Shown here: piece by piece, positions 25,901 through 37,099 of the stretch | Layout of the letters: each line of letters starts with the position of its first letter | Numbering within the stretch: the first letter of the stretch is position 1 | NCBI RefSeq assembly: GCF_963576615.1 | Contig: NC_088714.1 | Coordinates: forward strand, 744,001-808,000 | Reading direction: 5' to 3' | Source of the DNA: Watersipora subatra | Taxonomy: Eukaryota; Bryozoa; Gymnolaemata; Cheilostomatida; Watersiporidae | Length of the DNA stretch: 64,000 nt | Program-made: the position numbers and the translations under genes | Notes under the pieces: model-generated | Told to the model about the DNA's origin: nothing | Databases searched by the model: none | Seen by the model: only the letters and a program-made list of their open reading frames with translations

Positions 25901-28900
25901 GGTTCTATTCTGTGTCGCTCAGCGGTTCGTTTGCCGGTCTTAATTTTGATAAAAGCAAGGCTTGGCAAGTTTTAATAACGATTTTCGGCCAAATTAATGT
26001 CTATTTGTGTATAATCCGATCAGATGGGTAAGGTTTAGGAATATGTCAACAATTTTCAAAGACTTGGTAACATGGTAACATGGTATGTTTTTATGTGTTT
26101 TGTATCGTTATTATACTTAAACGACTCTACACAAAAATGGTTAAATTTGTTGATGAGATTTCGGTTCAAGGGTTTGCGACGTTGTTGATGAATAATTTTC
26201 GTGAGTTGTGTGCACATGCATTTATCATATAACTCTCAAACATTCGCTCCGCTCGTTTGGTCGTGGGATTATCCTATAAAATATTATACCTTATGATATA
26301 TATGTTATATATTATACTATATTGTATTATTTTATATCATAATGTATTAAATAATGTGGTATTAACTTATATTATCTTATACTGCGCAATGATATGTTAT
26401 ACTCAATTGTATTATGTTATATTATTATATATTACAACTTTACTCTGTTATATTGTGTTACATTATAATATTTGATGGTATATGATTAAACTGTAATTAC
26501 ATGTATATTAATTAATATTATGTTATCTTATGTTATTCTACATTGGTAAGATTTTATTGTACTATTTTGTACTATAACATTTTATATTATATTGTATTTG
26601 TGTCATACTATGTTATATTGTATTATATTATAGTAGATTACGTTATATCATTTTATTTTACAACATGATTTATTTTTTTATTTTACATTGTAATCTATTT
26701 TATTATTTTATATTTCACTATATTACCAAAAATTATACTATGTTACAATGTAATTTATTATACTAAATTGTAATCTATCATATTATAGGCCTACTATGTT
26801 TTGCTATATTATACTAAAACCTTGGTCAGATACTAACCTGAGTCATATACTAGCCTGAGTCAAATACTAGCCTGCGTCAGATACTAGCCTGAGTCATATA
26901 CTAGCCTGAGTTAGATACTAGCCTGAGTTAGATACTAACCTGAGTCATATACTAGCCTGAGTTAGATACTAGCCTGAGTCAAATAGTAACCAGTTGATGA
27001 AACTGAAAATAAATATGAATAAGCTATTATAGAGTTGTTCCTGATTACTCTTTCTGGTCGGCTTCCAGAGGTAACATTTTAGTCTTTTCATGCAAATGCC
27101 ATAAATTTTAATTTTTTCAATTTATTAGTAAATTATTTTCTGTTTAATGCTTAGTCAAAAGAACTAAGTAAATTTTTACCAATGAAAATATGGTGAAAAA
27201 TGACTATGACAATTGAACTAAAGTCTGCCATTGTAGCCACCAATAGATAAATCAGTACGCTATCATAAGGTAGCACTAGTTTTATCACTCTTTGCTCATG
27301 CTCACTCTTTGTAATGTCCCCATAGACATGCTCACTTTCTGAAATATCCCCATAGACATGCTCACTCTCCGTAATATCCCCACAGACATGCTCACTCTAT
27401 GTAATATCCCCAGAGACATGCTCACTTTCTATAATATTCCCATAGACACGCTCACTTTCTGTAATATCCCCATAGACATGCTCACTATATGTAATATCCC
27501 CAGAGACATGCTCACTTTCTATAATATTCCCATAGACATGCTCACTTTTTGTAATGTCCCCATAGACATGCTCAGTCTAACAAACTATGTGCATGGTATA
27601 TTATGACTATTATTAACATCTACCTGGTCATTAGTCAGTCCAAGTGTCCTTTCTGCATAGTCTCCCAGTACTGTGAAGCAAGAGTCAACACCGCCAGAGT
27701 ACAAGCCAGAGACCACTAGCAGGGCTATTGACTGTAATAGTCAGGCAGATCTGATGAGAGATCAGTGAGCAAACAAAGCTGTTTATTGTGATGATATGAA
27801 AAGTTTAATAACTGTTGAATGGCTAACAGTTTGAAGGCTACCTCGGGTCTTCTCAAAGTCTGTAACATGTTATCATCCTTTGCTTCCTCTGAGTCTTCAT
27901 CTAAATCTGATAGCTTTTTCTCTGAGAATTTAGTCCTCTCTTTGGAGCCAACCTCCTCCTGTCATTATGAGGAACAATTACAAATGGCCACAGTGTAAGT
28001 CGACATTAAGAACTTCAACACCTTACTCAGAAGCAACTGTCTGTGAATGCTTTCACTATATTTATCATAGTACGCATTGCAATTTCTCCGAAAGCAAGCA
28101 CTTACTCCAGTAAGGCTTCTCTGAGACAGACGTATGTCCATATTGGTTCTAATAACAAGCTCGCTGCCCTCTGAGTCTGGGATGATGTAAATGCTGGATG
28201 ATGCTCTTTGTGGGAAGAGCTGAAGCTTCTTGTTTTCCTTTTGGTGGTCTACTTGAAGAAGGTCCTTATCTCTTTTGACATATGTGAGACCACAGGCTAT
28301 GTTGACAGTTAGTACACACCCTACAAGAGCATAGACTTGTCTTGGAGATAAACACACAAACCAATTCTATATTTCTGATTCTGTAACAGAAAACAAAATA
28401 ATCCTACATCTTCATTAGTCTTTCATCTGATTGGGAATAAAACAGTTGTGAAAACTTTTATAATTATGCCGTAAACTACAGCATAGCATTTATTACATTA
28501 GTTAAAATAATCACGTCTGAAGCTCTGGGGGTCATTAACTAGTATGGTTGTCAGTTATGCTTACCGTAACGATTATTAAGCCATCTGCAGGCACGTAATT
28601 GTTTCAGTAAAGTTAAGCTTACCTTTTCTGGTTTACGAGGTAAGTTACTCAAATTCATTGGGTAAGTACATGTATATTATCACCAGTGCCACGCCAAGCA
28701 TTCAGCTAGTCTATTATGTATACAACTTCCATGACATTCTACTTCATCGTGATAAGTTGTCAGATGTGTAGCAAAACAAGAACAGGTAACTGCACAATTA
28801 TTCATAAATACTTGAAGCCAATTGATTGGTGCAGGTGTTACAGTATAATGGTCTACCAGTCTGAATGTCACGAGTTGGGTACTGTTGAAAGTTTTCTTTT

Positions 28901-31900
28901 ATCCTAACCTTGAGTCCTGAATACACGTAGACGATGAACAGCTATTACCACTCATTTTATAGTAAAATATATTTTGTTTTGCTTTATTGTACACGAGTAA
29001 AATATTTGTTATTAGTTTTATTTTGTGGAATAGACTTTGCTGTTTAAAAAACATAAGCAAATCATTGTAACTGAATATGGAAGATGTGCGCTCCTTATCA
29101 ACTTATTGTAAAGTTACCGCAATCATTGTCTATAAAACCTGTCAACTTAGTCAAAAAAAGAGAAAAGTTGTTGGGGCAAACCGATAATACTGCAGTTATG
29201 GTACAGCCCACAAATCAAAAAGTTAAGTCTATTTTTTCCTTTTTGCATGGCCAAAGGAGTGAGTTTGAAAAGATATTGGAACAGATTAAGTAATTTAAAT
29301 GTATTTTACTGTTCATTTAGCATAAAATCCCTACAGCGTAACGTAAACGTTCCTGGAACGCATTATTTATGTTGTAGGAGTGCCTACTGTACTTATATAT
29401 TATGTGTTTGGTCTCTAATGCGGTGTTTTTGTCTGCAATTGCAGATAAAAAGACAATAACACCAGATAAATATCAAACATCCCCAAAAAACATAATATAC
29501 CAAGCTGAAGTAACAAATAAAACTGATATAAAAACAGAATCATACATTGAATTATGTACGACAGAATGCAAATCCAAATACAATAACCACAGCGTCAGTA
29601 AATTAGAACAGTAAACAAAATTAGACAGCATTTAATAAATACATATGGAATTTGAAAGACAATGACCAAAGTTTTGAGATACATGCAACTTGGATAATAA
29701 AAGCACTTACCCAGCCCTACAACAACAGAACAAAAGGTTGCTGTAATTTATGTCTATTAAAAGATATTACATAATATTCAAACGAGAATTAGCAACACTA
29801 AACAAAAGGGATAAATTAATATCAGCACGCAGGCAGGCACGGAGTTATCATTTCAAAATTTTATAAGCACTGTCCCTACACCGCGCCATCTTATCAAAAC
29901 CATCAGTGACAACCTAACCAATGCCAAACACAAAGCAACATTGCAGCTGCCGCAAAAAGACTTTAGTTAAAAATTGTCTAATAATATACATATACTAGAT
30001 ATATATATATATATATATCTTATTTATATATACAAATCTTAGGGGTTGTTGTCTGTCTGTTTGTTGGTCTGTCGTTTGTGTGTCCAGTTATAGCGATAAA
30101 AGCTTAGAAATGAAGAATCTGCTTTGCACTAGATTTCAATTCGGAACCTCCGAGTTCAAATTCAATGCACCTGTTTAGCGTGCCTGTCTGCCAGCCTGCA
30201 GACAGGCATGCTAAACCAAATTTCTAGACTACGTATCCAACTGATCATAGTGTTGAATAATTGTGAACATACTTATTACATCAGATAAAATACACATTAT
30301 GACATTGTGTGATGCTTAATGTCACACAAGCTGGCTTCATGGCTCACGGCTCAAGGCTCTTATTATAATAAGTTTAATAATATTTATAAGCAAGCTTAAG
30401 TTACTAGCTTAAAGGTTGACTTGCAACAAAATTCACATTACAGTTATTTGATATGAAAAGATTCACCATGTCTTACTCTGTTGTGTTGTAGGTGCCACAT
30501 ATGTGGAAATGTGATTACAAGCTCTTAAAAGCTCAAAAATGAAAAGCCGCCGTAGATTGGAATCTCTTTATTTCTCTGACGTAGTCATTACAGTTTGGTT
30601 ATTGTCTTGTCACGTGATGTTCTCACGTGAACTGAAAAGCCAGTATAAAGCTCAATATAAAACTTATCGTAGCAATAGTTTATGACAAACACTCCGGGTT
30701 TTACTGAAGACCCCGTATCAAATATAGATACTCGCTCCTTTACAGTTTTGTTTCGGCTTGATCTAATCTTCAAGTCGTAATCTGATCACGTGACCCAATA
30801 CTTCGCAAATAGTTTTTGCAGCACTTTTCGATTATCACAGGTGACCAACAGGCTCATCTTGTTTATCAAACAATGATATGTACTCCTTCAAAGTAAGGTT
30901 GAAAAATTAAATGAATTTTTACGGTAAGTTATAAGATATCAGTGCTGAAAGTGACTGCATTACAATGACGATAAAACATACGCGTAAGAACAATAGACAT
31001 GGTTTTATTGAATGCGTGAATTATATTTGTGAAAATATTTCGTCGAATAAGGTTGCATGAAAGTGTGAACAGAAACCATCTACCACAACTACGTCACATT
31101 TGAGCCATTTTGGAACGAGAATCCAAACTACGGCAGTCTTTGTGGCTGCGATAAACTGTTCGTTTTTTTAGCTTTTAAGAGCTTGTAATCACATTCCCAC
31201 ATATTTTGCACTTACAACACAACAGAGTAAGGCATGGTGAATCTGTTTATACCAAATAACTGTAATGTGAATTTTGTTGCAAGTCCACCTTTAGGTTACT
31301 CAAACTAACCAAGTTGTTTTCCATTGTCTAATTAGTCAACATAGCCAATGGTAACTGCATTACCTGCAACAGTTTATAAGCTGGTTTAATTACCCATGCA
31401 ACAACATGCATTCATCTAGTATACAATGTATATATCATATATATGATACATAATATATATTTACAAAAATAAATTAAATCATGAACACTATGTCAAGGTT
31501 TGAGTGTTACAAATCTGCTAGAGAAATGTTGTCGGAACCCCTTTTAACCAGTTAGGTTGGGCCCTGATCTAAACAGCTAAGTTGTTTGAGGTTTATCACA
31601 ACTATGGCGTAACTTTGGTGTTCTTGTTAGTCTAGCTGTCATCTCTAGTAGGGGCTGTCATGTAGTTCCCAAAGCGATGCACAATAGCCTCACTCCAACA
31701 TCTTAATTACTGAAACTGTTGAAAGGGTATTGACTGCCACACCACTGCTAAAATGAAACACAAAGGGTGCACCCTGACTAAGATGGAGATAAAAATGCAA
31801 GTTGATAAACTCACCTATAGTAACGAGAGCCAGTTGCCAGGTCAGAGCAGTCATCAAATATCTCCAGAGTTGAGGGGCCACTATTGTAGCTAAGAACAAC

Positions 31901-33485
31901 GACAAGCAGGTGGCACCAAACGGCCCGATCTGTTTGCCTGGAAAATGCTCTTTTATTATGTTGGTAGTGGCTACGTGTACCATCCCACTTCCAGAACCTT
32001 CAATATCGGTACATTTTATAAACTTGGTAAATATGAATCGTTTAATGCCGAGGAAACATGCTGCCAGATTTACCTGAGACAATTCCGGTCAGCAACAGCG
32101 CTTGCCATGAGGAAGAAGTGACGGCCGTTAAAGCTATCCCTCCTGAGAGAAAAATGCCTCCTAACAGCTGCAGCCACTTGCTACCCAATTTCTTGTGTAG
32201 GTAGAATGAGGGCAAGCCTAAAACACGGCTGAATATATAGTTCTACTGCTGAAAATGACCTGTTTGTTACTTATGTTCCTAGTAAAATTTAATGTTCTCT
32301 GGTGAATAAATAGTGGGTCCAACGATGGTGTAGTATTAATCATATGACATGCTAAGACGAACATTGAGAGAATATTTTTAAGCTAAAACATTAAAAACCC
32401 ACGCAACTGGATAGTACAGGTGCTTTGCAATCTTTACGCATTTGGTAATTATTCATCCAACTTTTTCAAATTGTTTTATAGCTTAATAGGTTGAGATGGA
32501 TAGATGCTACCAAAGTGATATGACAAGCATTATTGAATTAACAGTTGGACAAGTGAAAACAAATTTCTGTTAACAGCCTTATGAAAACTTAGCTTGCCAA
32601 GTTTGCTAATACATGCCACTATGTCAATAGCTACACATTTCTACACATGTGTCACTATGTCACTAGCTACTACTCTCATGCTAATATTTCTACACATGTG
32701 TCACTATGTCACTAGCTACTACTGTCATGGTAATATTTCTACACATGTGTCACTATGTCACTAGCTACTGCTGTCATGCTAATATTTCTACACATGTGTC
32801 ACTATGTCACTAGCTACTGTTGTCATGCTAATATTTCTACACACGTGTCACTATGTCACTAGCTACTACTGTCCTGCTAATATTTCTACACATGTGTCAC
32901 TATGTCACTAGCTACTGCTGTCATGGTAATATTTCTACACATGTGTCACTATGTCACTAGCTACTGCTGTCATGCTAATATTTCTACACATGTGTCACTA
33001 TGTCACTAGCTACTGCTGTCATGACAATATTTCTATACATATGTCAATATGACACTAGCTAAACATGTCTTGTGTTTATGTATATATATGGCTGGTACAT
33101 AAGAAGTATGTGTTGTAGCATATAGTACATATGGCTGGTGCATAGGAAGTATGTGTTGTAGCATATAGTACATATGGCTGGTATATAGGAAGTATGTGTT
33201 GTAGCATATAATACATATGGCTGGTATATAGGAAGTATGTGTTGTAGCATATAGTGCACGTAACTGGAAGATAAAATTCAAGACAATATTAATCAGCGTA
33301 CATGCTATCTTGTGCATGCTCGCCTGAATCGGGCCAACCATACTGCTGACAATCCTCTCATTGTATATCTGAATGTAGTAGACAGTTCCGATAGAGACGC
33401 TGCCGGTGATGTAGCCGTAAGAGGCAAAGGTGCTGATGCTAGTTGCCAACAGAATCACCCACTTATACCATATCGGCACTGCCAT
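22934..33485 (-). CDS. MCT-2: complete MCT-like (SLC16-like) transporter, nine exons, 487 aa
   Basis: Exons on the minus strand: 33302-33485, 32074-32217, 31815-31997, 28106-28320, 27842-27958, 27624-27731, 24452-24614, 23861-24031 and 22934-23112. Total CDS is 1,464 nt, giving 487 aa and a TAG stop. Every intron is GT-AG and phases chain (1,1,1,0,0,0,1,1). Exons code in order for helix 1; 2-3; 4-5; 6 plus loop; an acidic cytosolic loop (LDEDSEEAKDD); helix 7 (GLYSGGVDSCFTVLGDYAER, GLTNDQ); helices 8-9 (IQGITQIISAVVYLLL-like); helices 10-11 (ending PFLAG); helix 12 (VYIQETVNEKAALYLASAALL) and a short basic tail. This is the MFS/MCT order and usual length of about 450-520 aa. An in-frame TAG lies 9 nt upstream of the ATG, supporting this start unless a 5' exon exists. 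The canonical MCT helix-1 motif is absent, so this is a divergent member of unknown substrate. Confidence 0.72.
23100..23757. repeat. Approx. 29-bp minisatellite carrying a splice-acceptor sequence
   Basis: Unit tgtacactgtaatatatatg plus tctgttgta-like spacer, about 20 copies, in MCT-2 intron 8. On the transcribed minus strand each copy reads tatatattacag/TGTACA, which is the very sequence that forms the exon 9 acceptor at 23112. MCT-4 has one good copy at its exon 9 border and only scattered relatives near 58900. Confidence 0.9.
24903..26267 (-). mobile_element. Interspersed repeat, copy 1 (non-autonomous DNA transposon?)
   Basis: About 1.37 kb in MCT-2 intron 6. Ends are cccacgaccaaa and tttggtcgtggg, an inverted repeat of about 12 bp. 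The left flank homology continues outward (ctcctgtcatacag) as in copy 2, so the true end may lie slightly beyond. It carries on the minus strand a short conserved frame (25671-25868) with PKVSVIIVEVL, FFSADFKVTDILETFEYFGI and SSESRGNDDD. No transposase is seen. Other copies: 47981-49600 and 55914-56838. Confidence 0.65.
26270..26815. repeat. Low-complexity AT-rich tract
   Basis: Mostly ttata/tatat words without a fixed period. The homologous tract in MCT-4 intron 6 is 62370-63120. No gene is seen. Confidence 0.85.
26820..26990. repeat. 17-bp minisatellite, about ten units
   Basis: Unit agatactagcctgagtc in MCT-2 intron 6. The homologous array in MCT-4 starts at 63690 and is longer. Confidence 0.95.
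27297..27575. repeat. 30-bp minisatellite, about nine units
   Basis: Unit catgctcactttctgtaata plus tccccataga, 30 bp, near the 3' side of MCT-2 exon 6. Because 30 is a multiple of three, a plus-strand frame with a ten-residue period (MLTFCNIPID) runs through it; this is not a gene. Confidence 0.95.
27624..27731 (-). CDS. MCT-2 exon 6: transmembrane helix 7
   Basis: A 36-codon exon bounded by ttacag and a CAG/gta donor. It codes for SIALLVVSGLYSGGVDSCFT then VLGDYAERTLGLTNDQ. This matches the helix 7 and G-L-S/T-N-x-Q loop region of MCT transporters and continues directly into IANTLSVQGITQ of exon 7. It gives one of the clearer links to the family. Confidence 0.65.
27842..27958 (-). CDS. MCT-2 exon 5: acidic central-loop exon
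   Basis: A 39-codon exon between acceptor aatgacag and donor gtagcc, phase 0 on both sides. It codes for EEVGSKERTKFSEKKLSDLD followed by EDSEEAKDDN and a basic end (LRRPE). No membrane segment is present; it fits the large cytosolic loop between helices 6 and 7 of MCT proteins. The MCT-1 copy at 76-192 has the same length with a few changes (EEVGSKER to DDVVSKDK). Confidence 0.65.
29440..29960 (+). mobile_element. Degenerate Penelope-like GIY-YIG remnant, sister copy
   Basis: Reads PKNIIYQAEVTNKTDIKTES then YIELCTTECKSKYNNH, followed after stops by the same downstream blocks as 1985-2480. YIE is closer to the YIG motif than the MCT-1 copy (YNE). The element predates the MCT-1/MCT-2 duplication because both intron 3 copies have it at the same place. 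Confidence 0.5.
30412..31291. mobile_element. 880-bp element with long terminal inverted repeats, TA target (MITE)
   Basis: Left end aaggttgacttgcaacaaaa and right end ttttgttgcaagtccacctt are inverted repeats. The first 130 bp or so match closely and homology continues weakly to about 190 bp. TA flanks both ends. The MCT-1 intron 3 site near 3387 (agcttacgttac) has a single TA and no element. TA target and AAGG...CCTT ends suggest a non-autonomous Tc1/mariner-type element. No transposase is encoded. Confidence 0.8.
32640..33050. repeat. 49-bp minisatellite, about eight units
   Basis: Unit tgctaatatttctacacatg plus tgtcactatgtcactagcta plus ctgctgtca, in MCT-2 intron 1. It is the counterpart of the 52-bp array at 4996-5220. 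Confidence 0.92.
33085..33258. repeat. Short 43-bp array, about four units (progenitor state of the giant array)
   Basis: Same 43-bp unit and same flanks as 5281-16838, inside MCT-2 intron 1, but only about four units long. Confidence 0.97.
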
Positions 33486-33659
33486 CGTCAGCTATGGCGA
33501 TTAGAATGTACAGCAATCATAAGAATCATGGTTGAACCAAAATAAAATGTAGTTTGTAGCCAATGTCACAAAATGCTGTCAAGTTCTGTATGTTCAGACA
33601 AGATAGTAACTCTTTCATGTTGTGAAGTGATTGCAAGTCTAGCTATTGCCTAGATTTAT

Positions 33660-34985
33660 ACATGTCACTCAGTGAGTTTAACTGATACACTGACTTACCC
33701 CTATCTTTAGTACTCCTTTATACATGTACATGTCACTCAGTGAGTTTAACTGATGTACTGACTTACCCCTATCTTTAATACTCCTTTATACATGTCACTC
33801 AGTGAGTTTAACTGATGTACTGACTTACCCCAATCTTTAGTACTCCTTTATACATGTCACTCAGTGAGTTTAACTGATGTACTGACTTACCCCTATCTTT
33901 AGTACTCCTTTATACATGTCACTCAGTGAGTTTAACTGATGTACTGACTTACCCCTATCTTTAGTACTCCTTTATACATGTCACTCAGTAAGTTTAACTG
34001 ATACACTGACTTTCCCCTATCTTTAGTACTCTTTTATACATGTCACTCAGTGAGTTTAACTGATATACTGATTTACCCCTATCTTTAGTACCCTTTTATA
34101 TATGTCACTCAGTGAGTTTAACTGATGTACTGACTTACCCCTATCTTTAGTACTCCTTTATACATGTCACTCAGTAAGTTTAACTGATACACTGACTTAC
34201 CCCTATCCTTAGTAGCCCTTTGTAGATGTCACTCAGTGAGTTTAACTGATTTACTGATTTACCCATATCTTTAGTACCCCTTTATACATGTCACTCAGTA
34301 AGTTTAACTGATGTACTGATTTACCCATATCTTTAGTACCCTTTTGTAAATGTCACTCAGTGAGTTTAACTGCTTTACTGATTTACCCATATCATTAGTA
34401 CTCCTTTATACATGTCACTCAGTGAGTTTAACTGATGTACTGACTTACTCCTATCTTTAGCACTCCTTTATACATGTACATGTCACTCAGTGAGTTTAAC
34501 TGATGTACTGACTTACTCCTATCTTTAGTACCCCTTTGTAGATGTCACTCAGTGAGTTTAACTGATGTACTGACTTACTCCTATCTTTAGTACTCCTTTA
34601 TACATGTCACTCAGTAAGTTTAACTGATGTACTGATTTACCCATATCTTTAGTACTCCTTTATACATGTCACTCAGTAAGTTTAACTGATGTACTGACTT
34701 ACTCCTATCTTTAGTACTCCTTTATACATGTCACTCAGTAAGTTTAACCGATGTACTGATTTACCCATATCTTTAGTACTCCTTTATACATGTCACTCAG
34801 TGAGTTTAACTGATACACTGACTTACCCCTATCTTTAGTACCCCTTTATACATGTCACTCAGTGAGTTTAACTGATGTATTGACTTACCCATTGCTTTAG
34901 TACTCCTTTATACATGTCACCCAGTAAGTTTAACCGTTACACTGACTTCCCCTATCTTTAATACTCTTTTATATCTGTCAGTCAG
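33660..34985. repeat. 62-bp minisatellite, about 21 units
   Basis: Unit tgtcactcagtgagtttaac plus tgatgtactgacttacccct plus atctttagtactcctttataca split at the end. It starts about 175 bp upstream of the MCT-2 start codon. Units vary in acc/act, ccta/ccat and gtac/acac. Confidence 0.95.
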
Positions 34986-34989
34986 TGAC

Positions 34990-36930
34990 TGTTTATTCAA
35001 AGAAATGCTTTGTTTAATTTAAGGTGCGCCCAAACCTTTTCATCATTTTAAATAGTAACAGGCGTGGTGGAAATCTGCACAGATTTGCAATGAGTTGGCT
35101 GAGCTTTAACAAGATAAGCTCTCATACATAGCTATAAATTTTGCAGATTGTGATGGTCTGGTGAGGGTTCATATGTGTTATATGTACTATAGCTATGTTA
35201 TACTATGTTTTTATAATTTATTTGCAAACAGTGAAAGCAACAAAGAGAGGGATGGGGAGGGAAAGAAAGTGGTGAAAGGGCAAGAGGTAGGAGGAAGAGA
35301 GGTCAGGAAGTAGAAAAATCCAATTATATGTGCTGTTTGGAATAGTAAAAAAAGTTGGAACCAATTACAATAGAATGTGTGCTAATTTTGGCAAAAAACT
35401 AAATACTTAAAAACGTAAACATTCAGCCATTCACAGTTTTGGCAAAAGGCTAAATACTTAAAAACGTAAACATTCAGCCATTCACAGTTTTGGCAAAACA
35501 AAAATTTTCTGGAAAATATTTACAGCTGATCTTTCGCAAGAAAAACAAAAAACTGTGATAAACTAGGCAATAGATGGAAAATATAAATATTACATCACTC
35601 CCTCTCTCTCCATAAATTATCTGTGTCAAAAGATGACCTCAATACCTCACTTTAACCATAATCTTGTTATTTATTTTGTAATCAATACTCTATTTGTATT
35701 TGATGCCAGTTCAGCAGAGGTCACCTTAGTCAATGGCATTATAGCCGGAAAGTTCTGGTTTTTAAGTAGATAAACGTTAAGTTGTTTTTTACAAGTATTC
35801 AAATAATATTGGTAGCAGTTTAGGCTGTGTTATACTATTGAGCTGTAGTTAAGGTTAAACCATCTCCAATAAATATGTCTTCTTAAATGGCTTCAGTTAA
35901 TAGCTTTTTATTTGAGAATATGCATTTTATATCAAGTCTTGTGTTAAAAATACTTAAACCATATCTTCAATCTATCTGACTATTAATTACATTCCTACTT
36001 CCCCAAAAAAACCACTGCACCTTATACCAGACACCAACACAGTTGCCAAGTTACAATATAGAACAGAGTTATGCAAAAATAGCTTTCTATTTCAAAACAT
36101 ATAAATTACTTTACTATTTTCTGTTTTTGTCTAATGGTCTAATTTGCATTGAATGACATGAACCAGTGTAAATAAACTTATTATCTATTTATACATGTGT
36201 TTTGCTCAACTCTGGTTTGACCTACTGCATATTGTGGTGTAGAGCAGATAACTCCTGAGTACAAAGAGCAAAAAACATTTTTGTTTCATCAATCTCAAAA
36301 GAGGGAAGATCAAAAGATCCCTTTCAAGACTCAGTTTACTTAAAGCTATTCTGACTGAGTTTCAGGCTATTTAAGAATATTCTAAGGCTCTCCCTCTCCC
36401 CAATGTAGTGATGCATTCTAATACGCACTTACCTATAACATAGGTCTAATACATATTCTAAGGTTATCGTTTACTTATATTTATACCACAGAATATTTTT
36501 GAAACTTAACTTTGCTTGATTTGCCAAATAAAATTGCAACACAGAAATGAGTGCCGTAAAACAAACACATGAAAGCTCTGGTTCAGACTTTACAAGTACG
36601 TATTTTGGTTAAATTGTAACAAAAACTTCAATTTATGTTCTTTTTAAAACTGGACTGACAGAAATACCCACAGTTGTTTGGGTCACTTTCAAAAAATGAA
36701 ATTTGCATATGGCTTCAAAATCATTATCACTCCTAATGAATATACTGTAAACACCAATCACTGGATATACTTTGAAGTTATGTTGTCCTGTTCAATAAAA
36801 AACTATAAATGAAGCTGACAACTCAAAATATTTCCCTTATATACCTTTAAAAAAACTTAGAAATATCTTTAAAAATCTGGAGTAGGTAATTTACCTAAGG
36901 GAGCTGCTAAAACTATTCTTGCATTATGAA
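34990..36930. other. No gene recognised
   Basis: AT-rich unique sequence. A tandem duplication of about 57 bp (actaaatacttaaaaacgta and following) sits at 35390-35495. I see no convincing exon, RNA gene or mobile element otherwise. Confidence 0.5.
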
Positions 36931-36934
36931 AGGT

Positions 36935-37090
36935 GGCTGATTAGCTCAGTTGATTGAACATCAGTCATAGGATCAAACCCTGTAGTGCGCAACTTTTTAG
37001 TCATGTCGTCGCAAAATCGCATGTAGGCCACGACACACCATATGAGTGGTGACACCAATACCTTTTTGTGCCTAAAGTCTGGAGGTTTGC
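36935..37090 (+). mobile_element. tRNA-derived SINE
   Basis: Has an A-box-like ttagctcagttgattgaa and, about 25 bases on, a B-box-like ggatcaaaccctg, in tRNA spacing but without an intact anticodon arm. A non-tRNA body follows (gtaggccacgacacaccata and tgagtggtgacacc). It fits an RNA polymerase III-transcribed SINE head rather than a true tRNA gene. Confidence 0.6.
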
Positions 37091-37099
37091 TAAAAAAGT

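Noticed and set aside
36935-37010. True tRNA gene
   Set aside because: A and B boxes are present but anticodon and acceptor stems do not fold; a SINE head fits better.
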